A stretch of 64,000 nt of DNA, taken from positions 165,246 through 229,245 of the forward strand of contig WOZJ01000057.1 in NCBI GenBank assembly GCA_011620345.1, read 5' to 3'. Origin of the DNA: Nitrospirota bacterium (GTDB lineage: Bacteria; UBA2233). The notes beneath the pieces were generated by a model, which saw nothing but the letters and a program-made list of their open reading frames with translations, was not told the DNA's origin and searched no databases. Within the stretch, counting starts at the first letter, position 1. Every line of letters begins with the position of its first letter. A program made the translations under genes and the position numbers. This document shows, one piece after another, positions 1 through 9,482 of this stretch.

Positions 1-19
1 TCCATCAAAAATTCTTGTA

Positions 20-604
20 ATGGGTAGCGTAGCCTATCTCTTGGGCACAATTCCGTTCGGGATCTTGATATCGAGGGCGTTTGGTTCTGATGATCCCCGA
101 CAAAAAGGTTCTGGCAATATCGGGGCTACGAACGTAGCCAGGGTGGCCGGGGTGAAGGCGGGAATCCTCACGCTCGCCCTAGATGCCGGAAAGGCATCCT
201 TAGCCGTCTCGCTTCCTCTAGCCTTTGGGCTTGGGCGGGGGCTTGCGCTTGCTTGCGCGCTCCTTGTCGTCCTCGGCCATATGTTTCCTGTATGGACAGG
301 GCTTCGGGGAGGCAAGGGCATTGCCAGCATCCTAGGGGCGACACTCGTCCTCTCACCTGCTGTGGCGGCTGCTGGGCTCGTCGCGTTTGTGTTGGTTGTC
401 TGGCTTACGCGGTACGTTTCGTTGGGGTCGCTCTTGGCGCTCCTTTCGGGGTTTGCAGCCTCTTGGCTTATGGCACCATCGGATTCTGGCCTCAAGGTAA
501 TCCTTTTCGCTTTCTTCCTGCTGGGAGCCATAAAACACGCGCCAAACATTAGGAGGCTTGCCAATGGGTGCGAGCCCAAGTTTCGGACAGGTTCGAGGGC
601 CTAG
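20..604 (+). CDS. plsY: Glycerol-3-phosphate acyltransferase PlsY (5' end may extend beyond the window)
   Basis: AYLLGTIPFG...GSGNIGATNVAR...GGKGIA motifs typical of PlsY. The frame is open to the window edge, so the true start may lie upstream. Confidence 0.93.
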   Translation: MGSVAYLLGTIPFGILISRAFGSDDPRQKGSGNIGATNVARVAGVKAGILTLALDAGKASLAVSLPLAFGLGRGLALACALLVVLGHMFPVWTGLRGGKGIASILGATLVLSPAVAAAGLVAFVLVVWLTRYVSLGSLLALLSGFAASWLMAPSDSGLKVILFAFFLLGAIKHAPNIRRLANGCEPKFRTGSRA

Positions 605-605
605 A

Positions 606-890
606 ATGCCCAGGGTATTCTTTGAGGGGCTAGAGCGTTGCATCGAGGTGGAGTCCGGCACGACACTCTTAGAGGCGGCAGAACGGGCGGGAGTTGCCCT
701 CCATCCCGATTGCCGCTTCGGCTGGTGTGGCTCGGATCCGGTAGTTCTTGTCGAAGGGGAGGGGCATGTAAGCCCCCAAGACGAGGACGAGGCAGAAAAC
801 ATCGCGTTCAACCACTTTCCAGAAAGCGTAAGGATGGCCTGCGTGACAAAAGTTTATGGCGATGTTCGAGTCCGCCTTTTTAACCTCTAG
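606..890 (+). CDS. Short 2Fe-2S ferredoxin-like protein
   Basis: Plant-type ferredoxin layout (TLLEAAERAGVALHPDCRFGWCGSDPVVLVEGEGHVSP...RMACVTKVYG). ATG follows the plsY stop. The third Cys position is Asp. Confidence 0.75.
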   Translation: MPRVFFEGLERCIEVESGTTLLEAAERAGVALHPDCRFGWCGSDPVVLVEGEGHVSPQDEDEAENIAFNHFPESVRMACVTKVYGDVRVRLFNL

Positions 891-893
891 TCC

Positions 894-1685
894 CTATTTG
901 CCCTTGAAGTCAGGCTTGCGCTTTTCCAAAAACGCCATAGGCCCCTCGATCGCATCCTCCGAAGCAAACACCCGAAAGCCGTACTCGAGTTCCTTGTCAA
1001 ACGCCTCCCGCAATTCTAACCCCAAGCACTCGTAAACAGACCGCTTGATCATCTGGACGGCGAACGGGCCGTTCGCCTTAATTCGCTCGAGGTAGTCCTC
1101 GGCCTCATCCATAAGGTTTTCATGCGTGACCACCTTGTTCACGAGCCCCATACGGCACGCCTCCTCTGCGCGGATCTTCCGGCCTGTAAGCAGGATGTCG
1201 AGTGCATGGCAAAGGGGGATTTGCCTAGGCAGCCTGACGGTCGAGCCGGCCAGTGGGAACAGCCCCCAGCGGGGCTCTTGAAGCGCGAACACGGCCCGCT
1301 CGGAAGCAATGCGGATATCCGTGGCGAGCAACATCTCAAGCCCGCCCGCGATGCAATAACCGTTGACCGCCGCGACGATCGGCTTGCTGAGCGTCCTGCC
1401 CCGTAAGAGCGCGTTGGGCATTGTTTCTGTAAGCTCCTTTGGAAGGGCGCTCTCTTTACGAACTGCCGAAGTGGCGAGGGGGATGAGCTCGCCAAGGTCC
1501 GCTCCCGAACAAAAGCTGTCTCCCACCCCTGTAACGAGTGCTACGCGAACAGCCTCGTCCGCCTCGATGTCGTCCCAAGCTTGAGCAAGTTCCGTTAGCA
1601 TTCCCGGGGTGAGCGCATTCTTGGCACTGGGACGGTTAAAAACGACCCTTGCGACCCCGTTCAGCTTGCTGTAGAGAATGTTCAC
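894..1685 (-). CDS. Enoyl-CoA hydratase/isomerase (crotonase) family protein
   Basis: Crotonase motifs: SFCSGADLGEL, VNGYCIAGGLEMLLATDIRIASERAVFALQEPRWGLFPLAGSTVRLPR. Confidence 0.92.
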   Translation of the reverse strand: MNILYSKLNGVARVVFNRPSAKNALTPGMLTELAQAWDDIEADEAVRVALVTGVGDSFCSGADLGELIPLATSAVRKESALPKELTETMPNALLRGRTLSKPIVAAVNGYCIAGGLEMLLATDIRIASERAVFALQEPRWGLFPLAGSTVRLPRQIPLCHALDILLTGRKIRAEEACRMGLVNKVVTHENLMDEAEDYLERIKANGPFAVQMIKRSVYECLGLELREAFDKELEYGFRVFASEDAIEGPMAFLEKRKPDFKGK

Positions 1686-1688
1686 GGA

Positions 1689-2105
1689 TTATCCTCGGAT
1701 GATGAGCGTTGCCTTCGAGATGACGACCGGATCGTTCGTATGTTTGTCTCTAGCCTCTGTCTCAAGAACGATGAGCTTCATTGGCCCTGTTTTTCCCTCT
1801 TTTTCGGAGACATCCGCGATGCGCGAGGTGCAAACGAGCGTATCGCCGGCCTTGATCGGCTTGAAGTAAACATACTCCTGCTCTCCGTGCAGTAGCCTCA
1901 AGAAATCAATGTTCAACTCGGAAAGCAGGTCGATCGGGAATCCGAATGTGGTCGGAAACGTCGGAGGAGCGTAAAGGGTTCCGCCGGAATCATCGGAGAA
2001 TAGTGGGTTAGCGTCTTGCAAGGCTTTAGCAAAAGCCTTTATGCGGTCTGCTTCGATGGTCACTTCGTAAGGTTTGCCGGCCCTTCCGATGATGCTTGCA
2101 TCCAT
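1689..2105 (-). CDS. MaoC-like dehydratase (FAS1-DH / MaoC N-terminal type)
   Basis: Hot-dog fold-like sequence DRIKAFAKALQDANPLFSDDSGG..APPTFPTTFGFPID..LLHGEQEYVYFKPIKAGDTLVCTSRIADV. ATG with upstream GAGGAAGGA. Confidence 0.82.
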   Translation of the reverse strand: MDASIIGRAGKPYEVTIEADRIKAFAKALQDANPLFSDDSGGTLYAPPTFPTTFGFPIDLLSELNIDFLRLLHGEQEYVYFKPIKAGDTLVCTSRIADVSEKEGKTGPMKLIVLETEARDKHTNDPVVISKATLIIRG

Positions 2106-2320
2106 TGTGTTTCCTTCCTCTTCTACTTGGTTTTTCCCATAAAAAAGCCCATTTTGCCCAAACATACCATAGAATATGGTTGCTTTGAAAGGGCATCTTT
2201 CAAAGCCATCCTCCGTTGCTTTCTGATCAAACACTTGATGGAATGGTATTTTGTTGTGTAGGATGGATGGCGAGGAGTTTTTCTATCCAGGGTCAGGTAG
2301 ATGCAAAAGGAGGTTGTCCG

Positions 2321-3184
2321 ATGAAGTGGTTCCGAGTGTGTACGGCGGGTATCCTTGTGGTTGGAATGGCAGGATGCGGATTTATAGAGCGAAAAGGCGT
2401 AGACACGGCCACGCCGCTGCTTTCTCGCACAGTAGACAACATGATGCGCCTAAAAAGCGCTAGGTTGGCAGAAAGTGGGCTACCTTCTCAAATTCTGCTC
2501 ATTTCGGCGCTCGTGGAGTTCACCCCAAACAATCCACGCCTCTTAACGATTGCCTCCCAGGCGTACGCCTCCTACGGACTCATGAAGGAAGATGCGGATC
2601 CAAATTACGCCTCCGAAATCTATCAGATCGGTAAAGAGTACGGGTTCCGGGCGCTCAAGCAAAACGGCAAGTTTGAAAAAGGCCTAAAGGAAGGCAAAAA
2701 ACCCCACGAAATGGTCTCGTATTTTGGCAAGAACGACGTGCCGACGCTGTTTTGGGCGGCCATGAACTGGGGGCAGTACATCAACATGCACAAGAGCGAC
2801 CCCAAAGCGTTGGTAGAAATCCCAGGCGTGATCGCATTCATGGGGCGATGTATCGAGCTAGATGAAACCTACTACTACGGCGGCCCGCACCTGTTCTTTG
2901 CCGCTTACTACGCTGGACTTCCGCCAATCATGGGAGGAGGAGCGAAGAAATCGATCGCAAGCTTCAAAAAATCCATTCAGGTTTCGAAGGGCAAGTTCCT
3001 GTTGCCTTACGTGTTCTACGCGCGATACTATACGACGCTCGTCAAGCGCGAAGACTTGTTCGAAAAGACGCTGCAAAAGGTTCTCGACACGCCTTCGAAC
3101 GTCTTACCGGAGGCCTACCTTGCCAACGAGATCTCGAAGAGCAAGGCAAGGTTCTACCTCGAGCACAAAGAGTTGTATTTCTAA
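2321..3184 (+). CDS. TatT-like (TRAP transporter T-component) lipoprotein
   Basis: Lipobox-like VGMAGCG; helical repeat-like protein directly upstream of dctQ/dctM/dctP; AGGAGG before ATG 2321. Confidence 0.75.
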   Translation: MKWFRVCTAGILVVGMAGCGFIERKGVDTATPLLSRTVDNMMRLKSARLAESGLPSQILLISALVEFTPNNPRLLTIASQAYASYGLMKEDADPNYASEIYQIGKEYGFRALKQNGKFEKGLKEGKKPHEMVSYFGKNDVPTLFWAAMNWGQYINMHKSDPKALVEIPGVIAFMGRCIELDETYYYGGPHLFFAAYYAGLPPIMGGGAKKSIASFKKSIQVSKGKFLLPYVFYARYYTTLVKREDLFEKTLQKVLDTPSNVLPEAYLANEISKSKARFYLEHKELYF

Positions 3185-3195
3185 GGGAGCACCGG

Positions 3196-3732
3196 ATGCG
3201 CTGGATAGAGAAGCTAAACGGCATCGTTGCGCAGTTCGAGACGTTCATTTTAATCTTGCTGCTAAGCGTCATGGTGCTTCTAGGGTTTTTTCAGGTAATC
3301 CTGAGGGATTTCTTCTCTTACGGGTTTACCTGGACAGATGAGCTTTTAAGAAACCTCGTCCTTTGGAGCGCGCTCATGGGAGGCTCGCTCGCAACAAAGG
3401 CGGGAAGGCACATCAACATCGACATTATTACCCGGACCCTCCACGGCAGGAGTCGGGCCATGGCGGAGGTTCTGGTAGATTCGGCCTCGACTGTCGTGTG
3501 TCTCTTCTTGCTCAAGGCTTCGCTCGATTTTGTCCGGATGGAACGGGAATTCCCCCAGGCCTCGATGTTCTTCGGCATGCCTGTTTGGGCGTTCGAGGTG
3601 ATCTTTCCCGTCTTCTTTCTGCTTTCTGCGGCGCGCTTCCTCGTTCATGCGATGGATGGCCTTTCAGCGGTGGTTACAGGAAGAGAGCTCAAGGGAGGGG
3701 TTGTGGCCCACGATTTTAAGGTGGGAGGTTAG
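3196..3732 (+). CDS. dctQ: TRAP transporter small permease DctQ
   Basis: 4-TM protein with FFQVILRDFFSYGFTWTDELLRNLVLWSALMGGSLATKAGRHINID, typical of DctQ. Confidence 0.93.
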   Translation: MRWIEKLNGIVAQFETFILILLLSVMVLLGFFQVILRDFFSYGFTWTDELLRNLVLWSALMGGSLATKAGRHINIDIITRTLHGRSRAMAEVLVDSASTVVCLFLLKASLDFVRMEREFPQASMFFGMPVWAFEVIFPVFFLLSAARFLVHAMDGLSAVVTGRELKGGVVAHDFKVGG

Positions 3733-3735
3733 GCC

Positions 3736-5052
3736 ATGATTGAGGCCGTTGTCGGAATCGGAGCTCTCGTCCTCATCCTTATGGGGCTTCCTTTGTTCGT
3801 TGGGTTTGGACTGTTGTCCATCCTGTGCTACCACTACATCGCCCAGATCGAAATCGCCAGCATGATTGCGGAGTTTTACCGATTTGTTGGCGCCCCTGGG
3901 GTCATGGCTATCCCGTTGTTTACGTTTTCCGGCTACCTCCTTGCCGAATCGGGGGCGCCCAAAAGACTCGTCGAGGTCTCCCAGGCGTTCTTTGGATGGA
4001 TGCCGGCCGGGCTTGCGATGGTCTGCCTCATTTCTTGCTCTATCTTTACCGCGCTCACGGGTGCCTCCGGCGTGACGATCATCGCGATCGGCGGGCTTTT
4101 GTTCCCGGCGCTCATTGAGGCCGGCTACAAAGAAGAGTTCAATTTGGGGCTTCTCGTCTCGAACGGCTCGCTTGGGCTTTTGTTGCCGCCATCTTTGCCC
4201 GTGATCATCTACGCGCTTGTGGCAAAGGTTGACGTGGAGCAGTTGTTTGTCGCGGGGATTCTGCCCTGCCTCCTGTTAATCGCCCTTTTGTTTGCCTATG
4301 TATGGTTTCGTTCTGCAAAATGGAATATTCTTTCCCAGCCGTTTCACTTGAAGCATTGCTACGAATCGCTTTGGCGGGCCCGCTATGAAGTTCCACTGCC
4401 CTTCATCGTGATCGGCGGCATCTACTCGGGCTTGTTCACGGCTGCCGAGGCGGCCGCCATCACGGCCTTCTACGTCCTTGTCGTGGAGGTTTTGATTTTA
4501 CGGGATATTCCCCTCCGGAAGCTGTTTAGCATCATGCAGGATGCGATGATGATGGTCGGAGCGATCATCGCCATCCTTGGGTTGGCGCTGGCCTTAACGA
4601 ATTTCATTATTGACCAGCAGATTCCGATGAAGCTGTTCGATTACTTAAAAACGGTGCTTCCCAACCGCTACGCGTTCTTGATCGCGCTCAACGTGTTTTT
4701 GCTGATCGTGGGCTCCTTGATGGACGTCTTCTCCGCTATTGTCGTCACAGTGCCGCTGATCGTCCCGATCGCTCAGCAGTTCGGCGTGGATCCGATCCAT
4801 TTGGGGGTCATCTTTTTGGCAAACCTTGAAATCGGCTTCATTACCCCTCCCGTGGGGATCAACCTTTTTATATCAAGCTTTCGGTTCAACCGGCCTATTA
4901 CGGAGCTCTACCGTGCGAGCCTGCCGTTTCTGCTCGTTTTGATTGTTGGGCTCCTTATCATTACTTACTGGGAGAGCTTGAGCTTGTTTCTCCCGGAAAT
5001 TTCGGGCATGCGGGCCCATGACCTTCCCGCCTATTTGCGAGGCGTGAGGTAG
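3736..5052 (+). CDS. dctM: TRAP transporter large permease DctM
   Basis: DctM motifs SGYLLAESGAPKRLVEVSQAFFGWMPAGLAM, GASGVTIIAIGGLLFPALIEAGY, GLFTAAEAAAITAFYVLVVE, PPVGINLF. Confidence 0.96.
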   Translation: MIEAVVGIGALVLILMGLPLFVGFGLLSILCYHYIAQIEIASMIAEFYRFVGAPGVMAIPLFTFSGYLLAESGAPKRLVEVSQAFFGWMPAGLAMVCLISCSIFTALTGASGVTIIAIGGLLFPALIEAGYKEEFNLGLLVSNGSLGLLLPPSLPVIIYALVAKVDVEQLFVAGILPCLLLIALLFAYVWFRSAKWNILSQPFHLKHCYESLWRARYEVPLPFIVIGGIYSGLFTAAEAAAITAFYVLVVEVLILRDIPLRKLFSIMQDAMMMVGAIIAILGLALALTNFIIDQQIPMKLFDYLKTVLPNRYAFLIALNVFLLIVGSLMDVFSAIVVTVPLIVPIAQQFGVDPIHLGVIFLANLEIGFITPPVGINLFISSFRFNRPITELYRASLPFLLVLIVGLLIITYWESLSLFLPEISGMRAHDLPAYLRGVR

Positions 5053-5097
5053 GCCATGCGACGTATAGGAACTAACCGTTCAAAAAAGGAGGGTGCG

Positions 5098-6114
5098 ATG
5101 AGACAGGTTTACAAAACTCTTGCCGTTTTGCTCACGTTTTTTGTCGGGTGTTTGGCGCTTTTTTCCCCAGGCCCAGCGCTAGCTCAAGAAGAAACCTACG
5201 AGATCAAGGTGGCCACGCTGGCCCCTGAGGGGACGGACTGGATCGACGTGGCCAACATGATCAAGCGCTACATGGAAGAAAAGAGTAGTGGAAGAGTAAA
5301 GGTATTGATCTATGCGGGCGGTGTCATGGGAGACGACCCGGACGTAATCCGGAAGATGAGGTTGGGGCAGGTTCAGCTTGCCGGGTTCTCTGGGCACGGC
5401 ACGCATCTGTGTGCGCCCGAAATGGCCTTAATGGAATTGCCCTACATAGTCGATACCGAGGCCAAAGTAGATGCGCTTTACAAGCAAATGAACCAGGAAT
5501 TTAAAGGGTTTTTTGCCAAGCACGGGTTTCGGCTGCTCTATCTCGTTCGTGAGGGCTACAACCAGCTCTACACTCAGATTCCGATCCGTACGCTGGAAGA
5601 CATGAAGAAGATCAAGCCCCATATGTGGACAGGAAAGGTCGAGGAACTAACCTTCAATGCCCTCGGCTCCAGGCCTCAGGCCATCGGTGCCGTAGAGAGC
5701 GTGCCCGCTATGCGCGCCGGCATCATCAACGCGCATTTTTCGCCCGCGCTTTGGGAGCTTGGCACGCAGCTTTTTACCATCGATAAGTATATTAACTTTC
5801 CCACCATGCGCTACCATCCAGCCTCGCTCGTCGTCGCCGAAAAGGCCTGGCAGCGCTATCCCAAATGGGTGCAGGACTTAGGCGTTGAGGCCTGCGAAAA
5901 GTACGGGCCCATCCTCTATCAAAAAGCGAAAGAGGGCGAGGTGAAATCGATCAAGGCGTTTGAAGAGTACGGGATGAAGCTCGTCAAGCTTAGCCCTGAA
6001 GAAGAACGGCCTTTTCGTGAGGCAACGAGGCCCATATGGGATAAGCTTGCTGGTGACGCCTACCCTAAAGATGCCCTCGGTAAGGCACTCGCTATTCTGA
6101 AAACGGTGAAATAG
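5098..6114 (+). CDS. dctP: TRAP transporter substrate-binding protein DctP
   Basis: Signal peptide, IKVATLAPEGTDWIDVA..., SVPAMRAGIINAHFSPALWELG; GGAGGG before ATG 5098. Confidence 0.92.
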   Translation: MRQVYKTLAVLLTFFVGCLALFSPGPALAQEETYEIKVATLAPEGTDWIDVANMIKRYMEEKSSGRVKVLIYAGGVMGDDPDVIRKMRLGQVQLAGFSGHGTHLCAPEMALMELPYIVDTEAKVDALYKQMNQEFKGFFAKHGFRLLYLVREGYNQLYTQIPIRTLEDMKKIKPHMWTGKVEELTFNALGSRPQAIGAVESVPAMRAGIINAHFSPALWELGTQLFTIDKYINFPTMRYHPASLVVAEKAWQRYPKWVQDLGVEACEKYGPILYQKAKEGEVKSIKAFEEYGMKLVKLSPEEERPFREATRPIWDKLAGDAYPKDALGKALAILKTVK

Positions 6115-6132
6115 GTTAAACTGAAAAAGAGC

Positions 6133-6209
6133 GCGCCCGTAGCTCAGGTGGATAGAGCACCGGATTCCGGTTCCGGGTGTCGGGGGTTCGAATCCTCTCG
6201 GGCGCGCCA
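6133..6209 (+). tRNA. tRNA-Arg (anticodon CCG)
   Basis: Cloverleaf: GCGCCCG/CGGGCGC acceptor, anticodon arm CCGGA-TTCCGGT-TCCGG, GGTTCGAATCC T-arm, encoded CCA. Confidence 0.96.
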
Positions 6210-6671
6210 ACTTGCCATTAAGAAGGGTTTTCTCTTCTTTTTGCCCCCGCAAGGCCAAAACCTCGAGACGGTAGCCGCTAATGCATAACCGTGGGATGTG
6301 CAACGCGCCCTAGAGCCCTTTCATCCGCCAAAGAACGGCTACGCTGTGCGATATGCTGTCCTGTTGTCCATCTTAAGCGAACACCAAGGGCCTATTGAGC
6401 ATGGAAGAGGCTTGAGCGCGCCGTACCCTCCCATACGTCGTAGAAGCCTAGGTTTTTAATCAATGTCTTTTCTCCTGCCGGCCGGGAATCGGGCCCTAAG
6501 CTGACTTCGTCGCACCCTTCGCCCGCATGGAGAGGTTGGTAGGGCTTTTCCATGCAACGCCCGCCCGCGCTGAAGCTTTATCGCCTAGCGTGCGAAAGAC
6601 TTTTTTGGGGGCTCTAGGGAGCAAATAGGCTTCATTAGATGGACATCTTGGCGGGACGAAAAGATAAATGC

Positions 6672-6758
6672 TGGTGCCGGAGGCCGGGATCGAACCGGCA
6701 TGGAGTTACCCCCGCGGGTTTTTGAGACCCGTGCGTCTGCCTATTCCGCCACTCCGGC
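6672..6758 (-). tRNA. tRNA-Leu (anticodon CAA)
   Basis: Reverse strand GCCGGAG...CTCCGGC acceptor, anticodon loop CTCAAAA, long variable arm, GGTTCGATCC, CCA. Confidence 0.95.
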
Positions 6759-6825
6759 TAGCATGGTCTATGGGGTAGTTAGGATACCATAACTTCTTAA
6801 GGCTTTGCTAATCCGCTATTGCACC

Positions 6826-8682
6826 TCATGCCCCATTAGGATTCGCAACGTGGAAGAGGGCTGTCTTTAAGGTTCCTCCAAAGGCATGGCATTGGTTGCA
6901 GAGTGCGGGGGCGTTGTGCTCCTTCTTGTCCACATGGCAGGCTAGGCACGTGTCCCTCGAGGACAGCTTCCAGTTATGGGGCTTGTGGCAATCGGTGCAA
7001 GCGGCGCTGGGATGGCCGCCAGCGGCATGGAGCCCTCCTAGGCCAGTATGACAACCTTTGCAGTCGTTCTGCGGTTGGCGAGCTCCTGCGAGCTGATGGC
7101 AAGTCCCGCAATCGCCGGACATCATGGGCGCGCGCTTATTCAGCTTGTGGCATTCTGCACAGTCGATCGGCGGCCGGTAGCCAGCAGCATGGCATTGGTT
7201 GCAGAGAATTTCTTTGTGACGACCTTCCAAGGGAATTGGGTGCCAGGACATGTCACTCTTGGGAAAGGTACCGGCCAAGGGGGTAAAAGGCCCACGTTCA
7301 GGCATGGTATGGCAAGCGGTGCATTCATTGGTTACAACCTTTCCTTCTGAGGAGACGTGCTTGCCGTCGTGGCAACGGAAGCATCCAGGCCAGTTCCTGT
7401 GGCCAATGTTCATGGCGTAGGTTTTCCAGTTGACGTTCATGGCTGGAAAGACAGAGCGGTCGTAAATCCCGGAAATGGCCCGGACGGAAGCATTTAGATC
7501 CGCCTTGCGGTATTGGAAGACGGTTGGATAGTTTTCTTTGTAAAACCCCTCGATCGCTCGAGCCATGCGAGTGTGTGCATCGCTGCGGTCCTTGTAGGAA
7601 GCTACGAGCGTGTCCACCGCAAGCTTTTTCATCCACGGAAGGTCTTTGGGGATGATGCCGCCGACCAGTGCCTCGTCTACAGCCTGGTCAGGGGCCAAGA
7701 AAATGTGCGTTGGGCGGTTGTGGCAATCCATGCAATCCATGGTGTGGCGTGGAACGGCCTCTAACTGCTCTTTGGAGAGTTTCGTGTTTTTATCGGTGTA
7801 TGTCGTGATTCTCCCTGTTCTGTTGTCCTTTACGCGGACCCAAGGGATTTTCTGAAAGTGACGGTCTTCTGCGGCAAAGGTAACCTGGTTCTCGATAACC
7901 ATGTGCCAATGAACCCCAGAGTTTATCCCGAGGTTTGGGCTTCCTCCGCCCGTTTTCACGAGCAGGCTGACCTGTTCGGCCGTATTCTTCTCGTCGTAGC
8001 GAAAATGTGGGATTTGGAGCATCCGTGCCCCGTAGAACTTTTGCGGCCAGTGGCATTCTTCGCATGTTTCGCGTGCCGGGCGCAGGTTGGCAACGGGAAC
8101 GGGAATTGGTCGCTCGTAGCTGTTGGTTAATACGGCCCATACTTGTCGCATTCCCGAAAGCTTCGAGCGAACGTACCAGGAAGCGCCAGCTCCCACATGG
8201 CAATCCACGCAGCGAACACGGGCGTGGGGCGAATAAAGGTATGCGGTGTGTTCGGGTTCCATGACAGTATGGCATACCTTGCCGCAAAAGGTAACGGACT
8301 CCGTAAAAAGGAAGGCGTTGTAGCCTGCAAAGGCTAAAAGAAGGAAGAGGATAGAGCTTGCGGCCAACGCAAGTGCGAATTTTCTCCTATGGCTAGGGTC
8401 ATTCAAATCGAGCCTGGGGAATGGGGGCGCTTCTGTGATTCCAAGCCTACGCCTTCGGAGGCTTTCAAGGGCCATGCCAAACAGGAAAAGGGCTAGGCCA
8501 AGCGTAAGGATGCCTGGGAACACCATGTACGTAAAGATGCCTATGTACGGGCTGGAAGGCGCTAACCCTATCCCCCACAGGGCGCTTCCTAGGATGAACA
8601 AGGCGCTGATAGCGATAATGAAAGCGCCAAAGTAGCTCACGGTGTTCTTATACAACCCTACGCTACTGGAGCGTTCCCCCAC
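6826..8682 (-). CDS. NapC/NirT-type membrane-anchored multiheme cytochrome c with extended C-terminal multiheme region
   Basis: N-terminal TM segments, FCGKVCHTVMEPEHTAYLYSPHARVRCVDCHVG (NapC/NirT-like); counted 12 CXXCH plus 1 CX3CH motifs. Confidence 0.9.
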   Translation of the reverse strand: MGERSSSVGLYKNTVSYFGAFIIAISALFILGSALWGIGLAPSSPYIGIFTYMVFPGILTLGLALFLFGMALESLRRRRLGITEAPPFPRLDLNDPSHRRKFALALAASSILFLLLAFAGYNAFLFTESVTFCGKVCHTVMEPEHTAYLYSPHARVRCVDCHVGAGASWYVRSKLSGMRQVWAVLTNSYERPIPVPVANLRPARETCEECHWPQKFYGARMLQIPHFRYDEKNTAEQVSLLVKTGGGSPNLGINSGVHWHMVIENQVTFAAEDRHFQKIPWVRVKDNRTGRITTYTDKNTKLSKEQLEAVPRHTMDCMDCHNRPTHIFLAPDQAVDEALVGGIIPKDLPWMKKLAVDTLVASYKDRSDAHTRMARAIEGFYKENYPTVFQYRKADLNASVRAISGIYDRSVFPAMNVNWKTYAMNIGHRNWPGCFRCHDGKHVSSEGKVVTNECTACHTMPERGPFTPLAGTFPKSDMSWHPIPLEGRHKEILCNQCHAAGYRPPIDCAECHKLNKRAPMMSGDCGTCHQLAGARQPQNDCKGCHTGLGGLHAAGGHPSAACTDCHKPHNWKLSSRDTCLACHVDKKEHNAPALCNQCHAFGGTLKTALFHVANPNGA

Positions 8683-8911
8683 TACTTCTCCCTTTAAGGG
8701 CTTTCAATGGTTTAACGTATACTGAACGGCTATTCTATTTTTTATTTCTGGATCCAAGCGGTACAGAAGGCCTAACATGCCGACCGCCTGGTGCATGGCA
8801 TGCCCTTCTTTGTTTGTTTCTGGACAAATTCTTGCGCTGGTTCCATACCATAGCGCACGAATTGCCCAAAAGTCAAAGGTGTAATCTTTAATAGACTAAA
8901 TAAAATACGGC

Positions 8912-8960
8912 AAAAAAATCCCTTGAAAAACCCCCGATGGCATCGGGGGTTTTTCAAGGG
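8912..8960 (-). terminator. Rho-independent terminator for the minus-strand 9683-9010 transcript
   Basis: 20-bp arms (8920-8939 / 8941-8960, CCCTTGAAAAACCCCCGATG) around one central base; on the minus strand the hairpin is followed by ATTTTTTTG. Confidence 0.85.
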
Positions 8961-9009
8961 GCAGGTTCACCTTAAGGGCGATATTCCTGGAGGAAGGAGG
9001 GATACGAGG

Positions 9010-9435
9010 CTAAGGCCTTGCAGCTGCCGCCTGTGAGATCCCCTTGACAGTCATCGTCCCATCCGGCTGGACGCTGTGGCAATCCTGGCAGCGGCCGCCG
9101 TAGAACATGACAAAGTGGTTGTTTTCTCCCAAAAGGTGTCCTTGATGGAGAACTTTATAGAACTCTGGTGCGGCCGACCCGTTGTGACAAGCTTGCATGC
9201 ATTGGGTAGGGGTGTTGCCCATGTTGGAGTCTACCTGGGGGTGCCTACCTTCTCTTTGCATTAAAACCATCATTGCGGGCAAGGAAAAGAGCGATGTGAC
9301 CCCTTGTGGGGTATGGCAAGTCAGGCAGACAACGTCCTGATCGGCGGCCTTGGCTTTTGAAAGGCCGAAGCCAGGTACCGCTACCATGCCTATTAGGCCA
9401 AGCCCAAGAAAGGAAAGCGCCGTTTTCTTTTTCAT
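9010..9435 (-). CDS. Small exported cytochrome c (putative triheme)
   Basis: Sec signal peptide; CLTCH, CMQACH (CX3CH) and CQDCH motifs; AGGAGG-type RBS. Confidence 0.82.
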   Translation of the reverse strand: MKKKTALSFLGLGLIGMVAVPGFGLSKAKAADQDVVCLTCHTPQGVTSLFSLPAMMVLMQREGRHPQVDSNMGNTPTQCMQACHNGSAAPEFYKVLHQGHLLGENNHFVMFYGGRCQDCHSVQPDGTMTVKGISQAAAARP

Positions 9436-9482
9436 TGTGTATTCCCCTCCTTTTTTATTTTATTTGTCGCAAGTTTGTAGCG

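Noticed and set aside
34-579. 181-aa minus-strand ORF antisense to plsY
   Set aside because: Low-complexity, no family features, fully covered by a clear plsY coding frame.
6210-6671. 6S RNA / SRP RNA / RNase P / tmRNA in the tRNA-tRNA gap
   Set aside because: No diagnostic conserved blocks recognised and attempted long-range pairing did not hold together; left as unassigned.
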